A stretch of DNA of 64,000 nt from Streblospio benedicti (lineage: Eukaryota; Annelida; Polychaeta; Spionida; Spionidae): assembly GCA_019095985.1 (NCBI GenBank), contig CM032660.1, positions 32,585,043 to 32,649,042 on the forward strand, given 5' to 3'. The position numbers and the translations under genes are program-made. The notes below the pieces were generated by a model. The model made no database searches and was not told the DNA's origin. It saw only the letters and a program-made list of their open reading frames with translations. Positions within the stretch are counted from its first letter, which is position 1, and every line of letters starts with the position of its first letter. Positions 14,001 to 29,000 of this stretch are shown here, piece by piece.

Positions 14001-17000
14001 AAATTGAACATTGACACACCATTTAGGGTTTGATGGGGTAGACAAGGTTTAATTGAGTTCACATTACTGTAATACATTGCGGTGTGCTCTTATAAATCTT
14101 AGGTGGAACAACTTTGAACAAAAATCTATTGGAATATGCATTTTGCATTCATGATATAAGAAAGAGCATGTGTTTTCTATGCTTATCGATAAACTATACG
14201 CACCGGTATAATATATGTAGAATCAATTTATATGGATACGAATATTATTAATACAATTCATATTGATATGTTGATGTACAGCATTTATTAGCTAATTTTT
14301 GTCAGAGAACATTTTCCTTAAATATATTGGTCTTAATAGGTTTTATTGCATTCATTTATTCACCATATATCCCAAAAGATTGGTTGGTGTTCATGTCAAC
14401 ATTATCATATAATATGTCTGTGGATGAACACTAACAGATTTGATATAATGTGCCTACCATTAATCAAGCTTTATACATTCATAGACACTGAAACATCTTA
14501 ACACTAGCTGCATAGCCTAATGGACCAGTTGCCACCACAAACTTGTCCCCAGCAGCATGAATATTCCACACATAATGTCCCTTTTGGATCCTGAGCTGCT
14601 CCCGATCCATGGAGGTGAGCAGCACCCCTTGCCAGCTGTAGATGTGGACACTTGCAGGGTCGTCTGACGCCACGTAGATGTGGTCACGGCTGCATGAGAC
14701 GGCATAACATGCACAGGGTAAAAACTGCAGGTGGCAGGTGTGGAGGAGGCTGTTGGTGCCGTTATGGATCATAAGGATCTTGTTATCTCTATCTACAACT
14801 GCCGTCTCCTCATTGTCCGGGTTCTTACATACAGAAAGCCACCTGCTCCACGTGATGCCATCAGGTGGCCTCAGGATCTTCTTCATCTGCTTCTTTTCTA
14901 GATCAACTATTTGCACTAATCCGTCTGTTAAAAATGCCACCCACAGCTTGGAATAGGCACCAATCATGTAGCCGTAGTTTTTGTCTATTGTGTTAGTTAC
15001 GTTGAGGTCACTGTTTAGGATATATGTTGGTCCACTGTCCCAGTTCCAGAGTAAGATGCATCCATCACTCAGTATATATTTAATACAGTCATATGTTATG
15101 CCCTCTGGTAAATTCTCTTCGGTAACACATGCAATGTTGGTCTTTGTATCAAGCTTTTGGAGTTTTGTTTCATCTGTATACGCAACAACTACTTCAGTCA
15201 CCGTTAATCCAACTGCCATGAAACTTGGACGAGTTAAACTGGAACTACACAAAAACGTAATAACAGGGTTCTCTGGAAAGAAAAATCTTTCCATTCTTGG
15301 AAGCGTCAGCTCTCGTGGTGTCAACTCACCCATAACCATTGTCACTTCATTGGTTAATGACCCTACACTTACTGACCACTTGCTTGGAGGCCAGAAAGAT
15401 GAGCGTTTGAACTGTTCTATCGCAGAGTTCAATGCAGAGAGTGAATTGCTCACTTCTTCTACCAGTCCTTTATTCTGCATAATAGTAACTTCCCGTAAGT
15501 TAACTTTTATTCGTTGTGTTTTTACTTTCTGTTTAGCTTCACGAATTTGGCCCATCAATACTTTGAATTCTTTGTCAATAGTGTTATTTGTGTCTGAATA
15601 CCACTTATTGGCATCCTGGACAACAGTGTCCAATCTGATCTTAGTTTGGTTTTTGAGTCCATCTCTGGAAGAGACTAGGTTCTTTTCAAGCTCTTCAAAC
15701 CTTTTTTCACTCTCTGTGCACATTGCGTCCACTATTTTCGTAATATCCATTATCCCTGTGTTCAGCTCTTCAGCTACAGCTTTCAACTGTCGAATGTTGT
15801 GATGTTTATGTTCACTTTTATTCAAGTTTACAATGCAATCATGGCAAAGTGGGACTCTACAATTATCACAACAGAAGTCACACTTATTGTCTGGGTGTAA
15901 AGCACATAGCGTCGGCTTTGTGGGTCTCCAATTGTCTGTCTTTTCCGGAACGTGGTTTAAAAGATTTAGCACCACGAAACTGGTCGGTAGAGACTCTATG
16001 CCTTCACTAGGTACTGGGAATTCTTGGCGACATGTAGGACATGCAATGATTTCATCCATCTTGACTGTATTTAACATTTGCAGACAGCCCAGGCAAAAAT
16101 TATGAAGGCAGGGCAATGACTTTGGCACATGATCACATTCGTTAAATCTTTCATAGCAAACGGCACAGCTTACTAAGTCCACTAAATGTGGATGTGATGG
16201 ATCCTCCATTTTGAGTGTAATATCTCCTGCGTCTGTGTATGTCCTCTATAACCTGAATAGTGGCAATATACCCCGAAAACTGATATAAATGTTTACTCAG
16301 CAGATCAAAATCATGTTGAAACATGTATCAAGGTAAACATGTCTGCAGTGAAGTGTCCATCCTATTTTTAATGAAGACGATCTTGTTTAAGCAAAGTGAT
16401 GGAACTGTAGCAGATCCGCGAATACAGGAATGGAATAGTGATTATTATGTGAACGTTTAACATAATATAGGATGCGCGCAAACACTATAGTACCAACCAC
16501 AGACAGCCAGTCTCCCAGGAATAATCAATCACAAGTATCACCAGCTCCGATCAATAGGCCGTTCTTGGAATTTCAAAGGGAAAAGAAAAAGGGGTGTATA
16601 TAGGACGAGTCAGGGTGTGCATAGGGCGTTAATACGAGAGAGGCGTTTATTGATTGAAAATTTTGTACAACACGGAGACAGCTACCACTATTTGGACAGA
16701 TACTGAGGCAGAGACTACAAAACATGGACATACAATTTTGAAAACTATTGTTACTATTTGTGTTGTTTGGAACTTTTAAGCACAATCAGCACAATCTCCC
16801 ATCAAGACCACCTGTATAAAGAGACAACCTCTACAACAAGACCTAAACAAATTGACCCTCATGCACATCTCGGAAGACGCTGCCTCAGTTGAGACCGGTT
16901 GAAACCAGACCCTGGGACGTTCGTACTAGATATGTCCTACAGACTACACATTGTAAGGAAAGCTTGTAATATGACAGGACAGCCTATCACCACCCGCTCT

Positions 17001-20000
17001 CTTCTCTTCTCATGCTTGATGAATGTCCGTATTCCCTTCCCCTTTGTAAATTGTCTGTGTTGTAAATGTGGCGGAGACACGAATGCTGATTAATTTTGGT
17101 GGTGAGATAGAGAGATATGGGTTGACGCTCTGGCGTGATAAGTCACTCGATAATATATTGAGGCACATTTGTTAAATCACGTGTCAAACGACAAAAATAG
17201 ATTAACGCTAAAAGATTAATTTTGTTAATTTTATGATAGTACAGTTCATCGATTTGTTTACGATGTGTTTGTTTATAACAAGAAGAAAGTTTATTCTCAA
17301 GCGTGAGCACATTCAAAAACTCATATTCGTCAAAAAACTTATTTGTTGATTTAAATGTGTTCATTATTTGATTTATTTTAATACATAAGAGATTGTGTGT
17401 GTGTGATACAATGCATGTTTCGTTCTGTCTATCGATATTCAGATATCCACAGTAGGCCTACCTGTAATGCCATGCACATTATGGAAATAGGAGAACATGA
17501 TATGATGTCATTGTAGAAGTTCGTCCATAGTTGATTACAATACTCAGGGCCGTCAGAAGGGGATTGTGGTGGGGTGGGAACTTATCACTTATATTTGAAC
17601 TTAAAACCCGCTTTACACTATAGCGAATTCCACCTACGTAGCTCTACGTGCAGTGGCGAACAGGCAAATTCGTCAGGAAATTTTGAACATGTTCAAAATT
17701 CGTTGACGAATTTACTGGTTGGTTTAGGTTCGTTAAAAATAGTTATGCTGCGTCTGTGATTCGCAGAACATTCGCACATACAAGTAACACTTCGTTTGCC
17801 TCAGCAACTTGTCGTACCATACATTTTTACTACGTTCAATGCCGCCACAATACGCCCAAGTTGACGACGTGACATAATGCGTACAGATGCGTTGCACGGG
17901 TTCGCCCATGATCGCTCTAGTGTAAAGCGGGTTTAAGTGACACTTTTAAAAATCTCTTATCCCTCTGTCCTTGCAGACCAGCATCCTGCCGTGCCGTATT
18001 CCCCGATCCAGCAGGGCGCCGAGTGTGACGACGTGGAGGACAACCCTGAAGACGAGGTCAGTCGGCTTCAGTTCACTTCATTCTACTGAGATATTTTCTG
18101 GAAAGTCTGTAAAGATTTGAATGACCATGGTCTCAAACCTGAAGACAAGGTCAATAGGCTTCAGTTAACATGCTTCTACTGAGACAATTTCTGGAAAGCC
18201 TGTAAATGTTTGAATGACCACGGACTGAAACTCACAAACGCTCTTTCTAGCCTTCAGACCAGTCCATTACAAGTACATGTAGGTCGGGTGCTGGTCAGGC
18301 GTGTTAATCTTTGCACTAATCATCCCAGACACATAGGGACTCGGGGAGGCTTCTTATATTCGGCCAATTTACTGATCTCTTTCAGGACTAGGCTTTTCCC
18401 ACTTGGCCATGCCATTAGACGTATCTTTTGCTTGACCCCAAAACCTTTCTAAGACGTAGTCGTGTACGGACCACTCGAGAGTGAGTTCACCGTGCCCTGG
18501 TCCACTTTTGTGACACTTCATGCATTTATGTGTCACAAAGATGTATTCGCAATTGACAATCATGCATTACACAAAAACTATCTTCTAAAGTAGATGGCCA
18601 GATGTATTTAGTCGTTTGTTTTCCTACTTCTCTTAAAGTCCTGTCTTTCCAATATATCCAAAATGAAATATCCAATACTAAGCTTGGACAATATTTAATG
18701 TTATAAAACTTTACAACTTCACTGTTATATAGGAGTTTCTATGTGAAAATGGCCCATAATCCAACTGAATTATTTTCTGTCAGGCTGTAGACATGGACGA
18801 GGAGCATCAGCAGGGGGCCACCTCCAGCCTGCTGGGCGGGGACTCCACCACGGGCACCGGCACCACGGAGAAAGAGAGCTCTAACCTCTCCGCAAACACC
18901 AACATGGAGAAGCCAGAGTATTTACTGTCACCCAACTCTATGAGCGAGAGCATGCAGAGCCTAGGCGATCAGAGTTTGAGATCGGGGAGTGGGTGGACCA
19001 AGCTACGCACAACGGTCAAGGTTAGAACAGTTTCTTTTCTGAACTATGGCTTATTGCAGTATTTATATCAACAGGATGTCTAACGGCATGCGGCGTTTAG
19101 GCGATCATAGCTTGTGGTCTCATAAAGCATGCACCATGGTACACATAGAATTTGAAGTATTAGAAGGAAACATATTCGAATGCAATGTGTTGCGAGAACA
19201 CTAGAATTGATGCTATAAAAATTTTGAAGTACGTTGACTTAGCTTTCCGAATTGTGTGCAGTGCTTTCATTTAAGATTAATCAGAAAATTGCAAAACACA
19301 AACAAGACTGTCAAAATGCTGCATCTGATTTTATTAGAGTAACCAATGATGTGCATGTATGTGTACTGAACTAAGTTAAAACTTTAACTTCAAAATTTAA
19401 TTGGCATTGACATGATAAAAGATATAAGAAACAATTTATTACCAAAGGAAAGTCTTGCTACGTGTGACGCCAATATCTTGATTCAGGTTGCAGGTGCAGT
19501 GAATGCAACAGGGAAGCGCCGGAGGAAGAACTCGACGCTAATGCGCCAGGACTCATTCCTGAAGCGATTCTCCACACGACATGGTGGTAGCACGCTCATG
19601 GACGCCGAGGACAACAAGGTAATTGACGTCGTAACTAGGTGGATAACTTTAATAGCTCTGCAACCAGTTCAGTGCCATGCGATTGAGATTTTAAAAAAAC
19701 TTGAATTTTACTGCTGGGCTAGAAGATATTCCCCATCGCAAAAGCAGAGCAGTGGCATTCTCTTGTGTGAAAGAGTAGAATAGTACATGTAATGAACAGT
19801 GGGATGTATTTACATATCACAAAGCCAAGCTTAGCATGGCCAAATAGTCATAGTACTGCCGATTACAGCTATAGATGAACTGCATGAAACAAATATAATA
19901 AACACATATGTATCCACCATACATGTTACGGATATTGTGTCGTCTTGCTACAGGTCATCCACCGTGATCGTGTGCTAGCGGAGGAGCGCGAGCAGAAGGC

Positions 20001-23000
20001 GAAGTCCCGCTTCGTCATCAACCCGGACGAGAACTTCATGTTCGCCTGGCTCTGTGTGGTCACGCTGTCCGTCCTCTACAACCTGTGGACTTGTATAGCT
20101 CGCGAGGCCTTCCCCATCATACAGGTCAGTGGTTGTATTTTTGTCTAGTATAGTGTTAATGTGTAAAGAATGTGTAAATCAATTCTTATAATATGGGTTT
20201 TTTGTTGAAAAATCTTATATTATTTTTTTTTCAAAGACATACAGTACATTACAGTTACGTATGGATGTTGTCGATTGTCGTATTTAAGTATTTCTTGTAG
20301 TTGCCCAAAGTGGACTATGCCTATCACAGTGTATCTTTAAGTAGGCCATCATAGTTATGTGGCGTTTACAGTGTCATCTATAGAACATTTTTATTTATTT
20401 GTTATTCATTTACGAAAAATATATGAAGTACATTATTGTAGATCCAACAGATTTGCATGAGTGTGCAATTCTTATATCCTTACAAATCTTTTGGAATGTC
20501 TACCCATGCAGCCAGGGTTGATGAGAGTTGTTATACAAAACTATTCCAGACAGATGTCAGTGCATGTGAATGTTTATGCCACTTGTTTAATATTGCTTCA
20601 TGGAGAAAAAAAAGTCGATAAATTATGACAATCTAATCTTGAAGAAAACGTCATTGATCTAATGCCTAGATCACTAATGAACATGACAGTGTATATATAC
20701 CCCATCTGAATGCTGTCAGTTCCTATCAAACGTAATGAACTTACATGTAAATGTTCATGTACGTGTAGAGCAAATGCCTTTTATTCAGCCTTAATACAAT
20801 TTGACGATTCCTTGGTCTAGAGAAACGCTATGGTTAAATGGAAGATCACACTAATGAATTCCATATCAAAACGATGTGTTCCTAATATAGCTATTGTCTG
20901 GGGTTTCTAAGCCCCGTAATTTAATAGAATGTGCGTGTTTGCTATCAACCTTGTAATGTGTAATAAGAAAAACAAAAACAAAACAAAAATAACACCAGCT
21001 ATACGTTTAATCGATGCAGTATTCTATATAAGATTTGTAGATCAGTGTGATGATGACACGGATAAATAGGCACGCAAACTGCATAGTTATCACCCTATCC
21101 CAGGCTGCGTAATGACTGTATGGATGGCTGTGAGTGTCTATCTGCGACTTCATTTACATAAAATTATATTATATAATTATTTTATATTATACAGCGCCTT
21201 ATCCTTCCTAATTTTGGGCACTTGGACAAATGTTGACTTATGTGTAAAAAGATGTATTAAATGGCTACATTTAGTGTTCTATAAAGTTACCCATTCATGA
21301 ATATGTCTACACTTCAGCATTCTGTTCCAAACTGGTTAGAAGACATACTGGATCGCCATGCGTGACCTACATGACCTTATCAAAACATTCCAGTAAACAA
21401 TTTTTTAGACGAATTATAATTGATTTAATATAAAAAAATGATAATCACAATATTAATACACTACTTTCCAGACTGGCTTTGACATATACTGGATGGCGAC
21501 CGATGGTCTGTGTGACCTCGTCTACCTGCTGGACATCGGCATCCAGCTGCGGACCGGCTACCTGGAGCGAGGTCTCATTGTCACCAATTCGGGCAAGCTC
21601 GCCAAACACTACGTGTATTCGCGAAACTTCCTCATCGATGTGCTCTCGCTGCTACCACTTGACCTCATCCAGTTCTTCATTGGGATCCATCCATTGGTGC
21701 GATTTCCTCGGTTCCTCAAAGCGTACCGCTCGTATAGATTTGCCTACATGGTAGAGACGAGAACAGTGTACCCGAACATGTGGAGGGTAGCAAACTTGTC
21801 ACACGTACTGTTCTTGGGCTGCCATTGGTTCGCAGCATTTTACTTTATGATCTCCAAGGCACAGGGATTTAAAGGAACATGGGGGTATCCCACTCCAGAA
21901 GGGGACCATGCGTCAGTGTATAGGATGTACTTGAAGTCGTTGTATTGGTCAACCCTGACACTGACCACAATTGGGGATCTGCCACCTCCAGATAACAATT
22001 GGGAGTAAGTATGATTTTTATAATATATAATTACATATAGGAATAAGAATGGTGGTGTATTATTAGAAATTAACATATGGGATTAATTTTCAACCTTGCA
22101 GTATGTATTATTCATAGTTTAAATGAGGATTGTAACTCTGGTTTATTTTAGCTAGATGCTTTTATTTTGGTTAGTGAAGTACTGGTAGTGGCCTTTTTTA
22201 TAGGAATTTAAGAAAAAGGTTTTATAACGAGCATTACATAACAATTGAAGCTTCTAATATGGAGAGGATGTCAAGAAAACATAATACTTATTACGTAATG
22301 ATAAATATTCCTAAAATGAGAGAAAATGCTATGTTTACCTGTGCAGGAAATAACAGTATAATCATGTTTAGATAATTTTCCCAACACATTTTAAGAAAAC
22401 ATGACACGCGTAATACAAATGTAAATATTAACATGACAGTGCATTGCCGTTTAATTAAAATGAGTGCCTTCCTATCACCCATCTGCATTTAATATACTGT
22501 GGAATTAAAAACTGTAAAACTAAAATATCTTCAACAATAATAACTTTCATAAAAGTTTGCAATATTCACACTTTCTAAACTTACACAAACAGTGTAATTC
22601 TAGTTCACTGTCCTTTCACTTCTGTTCATTGTCATATCAAGATTTGGTGGTGCCTTGACAATAGAAAAAACACATTTTGTGTAAAATTTAAATCAATAAA
22701 TGAACAACTCTCTATCGAACACACCCGTGGAAATCCCGTGGAAAGCGTCTTCCACGTCTGGACCATATCCCAATCTGGACCATCGAAATTACAATGTAAA
22801 AGCAATTTCCTGTAAAAGCCTACATTGAGTATTTTTCAACAAAACCATTTGAATAGTCAGCCGAAACATGGTCTCCTACATCTGTCGATGATACCAATAA
22901 TATCTGTCTTTGAGTTCGGTGATGGATGTTGGGGGAGGAGAGTACGCTGGGTTGTCACGTCCACAACAACTTTGCTCCGTATTCAAGACAACACGGTGGC

Positions 23001-26000
23001 ACTCTAGACACGTTCGTGCGATAGCTTCATAGTCCCTGCATTTTCGGCCATCATGCTCATGTACCTCTATGTTGCATTTCACGCAAGTGTTTGCTATCAC
23101 ACTACAGTTCAGGCAGCTGCCACTTTTGATGTGTGTGTACACCTGTAGGGAAGAACCTTAAAGGGATGGATTGTGAACATACTATAAGTGGTGTCATTTT
23201 GTATATCTGCCTACTATTGTGGGAGCCACAGTGAATGTCAAACGTGATAACAGTGCGGAGTGGGAAAAGATCAATATTGAAGTGAGGCGGGAGTGGATAG
23301 AATAACAAACATCATAGCAGGAGCAGTGTAGTAGAGAGCAACCCAATTACGGGTCAGGACACAAACATGCATCATATGGTATCACTGCAGAGGTGACCAA
23401 CCTCATCCCTAATTTACTTGGTTTGATCCCTCTTTGCAGTATAATTGCTGATGCCTACTGTAAATGAGACTACCGTGTAAAAAGCCTCTACAAAGCGACC
23501 ACTGCAATACAAAGTTCGCGTACATTTGGCCTGGTTGTGGTCTTAAAGATACGTTCTATTGTTACAGAGATGTGAAACAATCAAGCAAGCCTCTACCTCA
23601 TTGCTGACTTCTTTTACTTGGTACAATATGCATCCAGATTGGAACGCATCGGTGTCCTGCCAGTGCAAGAACAGGTGGGGATGTAAGATGTTGTTTTTCC
23701 TCAGCCACCAGTATGCCTTTGATATGGCCAAATCCGGACACTCCCCAAACACAAGGTTCATGCGCCGCAACTTGTCACATACTGAAGTATAGGAATAATC
23801 AGAGTATGCTATGCATTCATGGGCTATATAGAGGAGACTTCTAATGTGGATCGTTTGTAACAATACGTAATTTGACATCCATAATTAAACATCGGTTTCT
23901 GTGTTGAAACACGATTTCATTCACCAATCGCATTTGTATCTAATAAGTATTTACCTGCTAGAAAAGATGCCCATGAAGGACTACCAAACGTTATATCGTC
24001 TTCACTCAGTGGGTATGATTCTTGGTCCACAGGCCTTCGCTTGTCGCCAGGTGTAGTGCCGTGCATACCTGAGGTGTCTGGGCTTACGTCACGCCCATCA
24101 TGGCTGCTAGCAGAACTACCACTCTCCACATCAGATCGATCATGGAAATCGTTTGCCGCGGTTTTATTAGACTCTCTTTTATTAGTAGGACCAATTTCAG
24201 TAGGACCAATTTTACTTGGTCTACTCCTATGGCTATTAAGGACGCTGGTCTTGTTGTTATTTATATCGCTTTTTCGCCCAACTACATGTAACGTTAATCT
24301 AGTAGTATCGAAAGCCCGTTCATATGATATGCCCTTGGACTCCATAGTCCTACATTTAAAAGGCCGCTTTTCAATAGGAATACTTTCAATAAGCGCACTG
24401 TCATGACCATTAGAGGTACTTTTCCATGGCCTGTGTTTATCAGAGCTCCTTCTCCAGTTAGCGTTATTTGAGCTGTCAGAATAGCATCTAGTTGTATCTG
24501 TGACTCGGCCGTTTGAATTGCAGTTGACATCATTAGGCCCACTTTTGTATGGTCCACTTTTAATTGGTCCATTTTCAATAAGAATACGGCCATAACTATG
24601 AGAGGTGCTTCTCCATGACTTGTCATTAGAATTCATCCAGTTATCGTTACTCGAGCCGTCTCTGTGTGATCTAAATGTACTGTTGACCCGATCATTTGTT
24701 CTACAGTAGGAATGGTCTGACCCATTTTTATATAGCCCATCGTCCATCTGCCCACTTTCATGATTATGATAGGTCTTTTTAATTGGCTTTTCATTTGCAC
24801 AGCTGCTTCTCCAATTAGTACTATTTGATCCGGCACGATACAGTCTAATTGAGCCAAAGGCCCGGCTGTTATCCCGCGTGGACATCCTGATGTAAAGATC
24901 CTGGTTAAATCCTGACTAAATGCCACTTCTTTTATGACTGGCATAAGAAGGGGTCCTTCAACACATGGTATAGTAAACGGTGTAAAGTCCGATTGTAAAT
25001 AAACGAGAGGCCAATTTATACTCAGGGAATACTAAAAGTATGGGACTGTTTTGTGTACAGGAACCTATATGTTAACGATTAAGCATAGTTTAGGGTCGTA
25101 AAAGTAGTGGTTCAAGGTATGAGTGACATAGAATTAGCCAAAATAACACAATACACCACTCACAAAATATTAAAGTTTACCTGAAGATGATAATAGTGCA
25201 CTACTTATGTTTTTTTTTAAATACCTGCAAATCCAGTTACATGAGTTGTAAACATTGATGTCAAGCAATGGGGCACAGAAAATCCGCCTAATAAACATCA
25301 AGCTTGCATGACTCTAGACATCCAATTAAACTAAATATATTCTTTTTGGGATTACTTACTCTATCCGGCAGTCTATGATGATGTGACCAACTAAACGTAA
25401 GCAGTGAGACATTGATGGCTGGGTAAAGCCCTATTCTGTATAGTCTGGAATGTTATTCTTACCCTTACAATGTACAGTACAGCTGAAGATAACACATACG
25501 TGGTGGACAAGATGATTCAGGCTCTAAGCAGCACTTATGTATGTGAATACTTCCCCTTTGTTTATGACGAATGTGCGGTAATAGCATAAGTTAAATAATC
25601 TTGTCATATTTGCGCATGCATATAAATGTGCTCATACATGTAATTTACATAGGCAAACCCATATTGGCCTATGGTATCTACACTGGCACTGCCAGTTTAC
25701 AATTATATGGTCACAGATTATATATAATCTTTGATGTGGTCACAGACTCTATTATAACATTGTGGAGGCATTATAGCCGGCATGTCCAGAGATATTAATA
25801 ATAAGTTATTGTAAAAGTTTATAGCAAAGGAAAATCATTGTAGTTCTCACATTATCAAAATGGTGGATTTAATCAAATGGGTATGATTATCAACATGCTG
25901 TGAAAGATGCATTCCCTTCCCTCGCCCCAGAACACACAATAGAATGTTAATAGACATTGTGACATAACAATTTGTACGAGACAGACGAATGTCGCTACGT

Positions 26001-29000
26001 GTGACTCCCACCTCCTATGGACATATATTGCCATAAAGCTCACAAATATGAGACTCTTGGTAGCAGAAAGTACACCATAGAACATTGACACGATAGATGC
26101 GTAAAATACGTTCACAAAACAAGTTTTAAAATACATGTATTGTAATGTAGCTGTATCTGTTGACGTTGGTCTTGCTGTTGTTGTGTGCCACGTGGAGTCA
26201 CTCCAACAAAGTCGGCAGTTTCTGAGTGCACGATGGTTAAACTTGGTTGGTTTGTGATCTAGTTGAAGAGTTTGTCTTGTGCTCGGTGTAAGCACTCTGT
26301 ATCTAAGTGCACATTCCTAATAATGTTGATGTAACCTATTGAATTATGAATTTGAATACCATAAATCTAAACGTCAACAGAAAAACAGTTGAATCGAGAG
26401 ACTATATGTCGCCATTTTGGCAGGGTAACTTTCGAGTTACCCCCACGGCCTTACCCCGTTGCAGATAAGCCTATAGACGCGACAGAAACAACAACAGCAC
26501 ACAATAAATCAACAGCGAGTTTTCTTCATTTGTCTTCTTTCCGTATGCAATTTCTGGCTTTGAAAACTATATCGCGTCGTGCGTCAAACAAAACCCTGCA
26601 GAGCTATAGTGCTGCACAGCACAACGTCCAATTGAAAGCACCTCTATACACATATATATATAGAGAGAGATCCTCTTTTGTAAGACCATTTCGTTGTCTA
26701 AAACCCCAAAAGGAGACCGCCATACACCCCTGTTAAAAGACCATCTCTCTATTAGGACCCCTATCAGCCTCCTGTCGGGCAACATAGATAGAGAGGTTGT
26801 TGCGTAATACTTAGGTTGTACTGAGTAATTGTCATACAAAAGTTTGCACTTGTATTTGCACTGCTAATATCTCCCATTGGAATGTACTGAGTTCTGTTCT
26901 GTTTTATGGTGGGTATTGAGCGAATCAGCCAATCAGGAATGCGAGTCATTTTTTTCATTTATCATCTGGCTATTTAGCTCATCTCTTATAGTATAGGCAG
27001 CATTGACTGTTTTGGTCAGGTGTTTTGAGCCCGGCAGTGTATTGTGTTAAAACATTCAACACAGACAACACAGCTTAAGCCGGTCTTGCATAAACAGAGC
27101 TTTGTCAAATATGCACCTACCACCCCCTGGGCCAGCCTCGCTGTATTGTCTGAGGGCGCAGTTTAATAAAGGGCTTAATCAATGTTAGTGGGTCACTATG
27201 TTGGTCTGATTGGAGTGGCGAGAGGCGGCTTTTGGGAGGGGCAAACTTCGTCACCCTGATGGTGGAGTCTGTGTGAATGGCTGTAGCTGTTGATTAGTTC
27301 ATGGGTATCCACTCGTAATCACCAGACCACACTTAACTCTTGTTGCGAGACTTCGCCCCTCTCCCCCAACTGAGCGACCCCCCTTCCACTAGAGTGGTCG
27401 TATTCGTCTCCTTTCACTTCTCCTTTTTCATATGTGTTGTTACTATTCATTTTTGCCAATTGTGAGTTGACACTGTATTTGGTGCTTTTGTAATCACAAG
27501 AAATAACACGAAAAACAATCGCAGTCTGCCGTAATATTGTAATAAATGGGACTCATATTCACGGAGATCCTTTCCAAATTGAACACCTAATAAAGATATT
27601 ATTTATTAGCTGATGACATCGCAATGAGTTGACTGCGCTCATATTCACATAGATTAATTTTACAGATTCCCTACTAACTGTCCATAGTTGTAATGATGAA
27701 CATGAGTAGATATTATAGTGCAGCAATGAATACAATTTGAAAAAAACATTGCATCGTTTACCTTAAAATGAACTTATTATGCATCTAAATGCCTACCATG
27801 AGTTAGGCACAGCACACTGCATATGCTCTATACAATCCTCTATCCATATGCAATGAAGACAATTTGATAAAACATTGCATCGTTTACCTTAAAATGAACT
27901 TATTATGCATCTAAATGCCTACCATGAGTGAGGCACAGCACACTGCATATGCTCTATCCATACCATGCAATGTCCAGCATGAATGATGACCCAGTGATTC
28001 TGATTGAGTGCAATGTGAATGTCATTGGGGTGGGGAGTACCATCAGCAGTTACCAAAACGGACATTCCAAAGACAGGTAAAAGTCGAATTACATGTCATG
28101 CAGCATGTCTCAATGCTAGGATACATAACAAAAATGATATTTATGGGATTATTGCATGTCTCATTAAGGTGGCTTTGTGCCAGTCAAACCAGTTGTTAGA
28201 GGAGCTTTTGCACATAATCTAATTTTTGCAGTGGTGGGTGGGTTTGGAGGATTAGGTTTTCTTCATTATAATCAGGATTTTGTTCAGAGCACTTTGACAT
28301 AATGAAAGTGTCGCTTTGACCTCTGTATGCATGTGTAAAGTCGCAAGAGATGCTGTTGTAGAGAACAGGCCGTGATACATGTGTATTTGTTGTATGGCTA
28401 AATTATTCTTTATTTATGGAATTCTAAAACATAAAATAACTCTCTAAAATACAACATAATAGACTAAACTAGATATCAAAATGAGACCTGCATCTGTAAT
28501 GTCCAAAATAAAACAACTTGCATATGGTTGCATGACTTTTATACTAATATTGTTTGAACTTAAGCTTGTGCAATCCAATGATTAGCACACAAGCGTGTTC
28601 TCAAAAATGAAACTCAATCAGCTAGTTGATTGTCTGAAGCTCACATTATGATTGGTCTACTTTGAATTGACATTAGTCCAATGGAATCTCACTTTTTGGA
28701 CCATCAAGCGGATGGAAAAAGTTGTCTGTTAAAAGAGGTGGTATATCTATAGAGGTTCGTGATGGTCCTGTGATATTTTTCTAATATAGGGGTCAGGCCT
28801 GAAATAAAATTGTCGTATTGTAAATGTGGTATCTTTATAGTGGTTGCACTATACCCTACCTTACGTCAACAATGTCCTTGTTTCACTGCAAAAATGTACA
28901 TAATTAGTATTATTAATTTTCTTCACAGCACGACATTGTTACATATTAAGCAACAGACGACATCAATCTCCTTTTCGTGAATCAAATATTCATACAAGGG

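Larger units (their letters stand above)
5033..14478. other. Channel intron 1, first part
   Basis: Intronic sequence before the antisense TRIM gene. It holds the microsatellite, the mirrored-border segment and small inverted repeats listed separately, and a 24-bp duplication of gtatacggggtggatccccc near 7650-7695. No further coding exon was seen. Confidence 0.7.

Noticed and set aside
14981-15802. 273-residue + strand ORF
   Set aside because: Complement of the TRIM coding sequence; no domain and no splice support.
23782-23878. Extension of nested exon b upstream (SLLYIAHECIAYSD)
   Set aside because: The open frame continues, but only the acceptor at 23782-23784 has a good pyrimidine tract and the phase needed by exon a. 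An acceptor giving Ala at about 23803 is a weaker alternative.
24041-24406. + strand leucine-rich ORF
   Set aside because: Antisense shadow of nested gene exon a.
24294-24944. Other minus-strand frames over nested exon a
   Set aside because: They lack the repeat pattern and do not join the downstream exons in phase.
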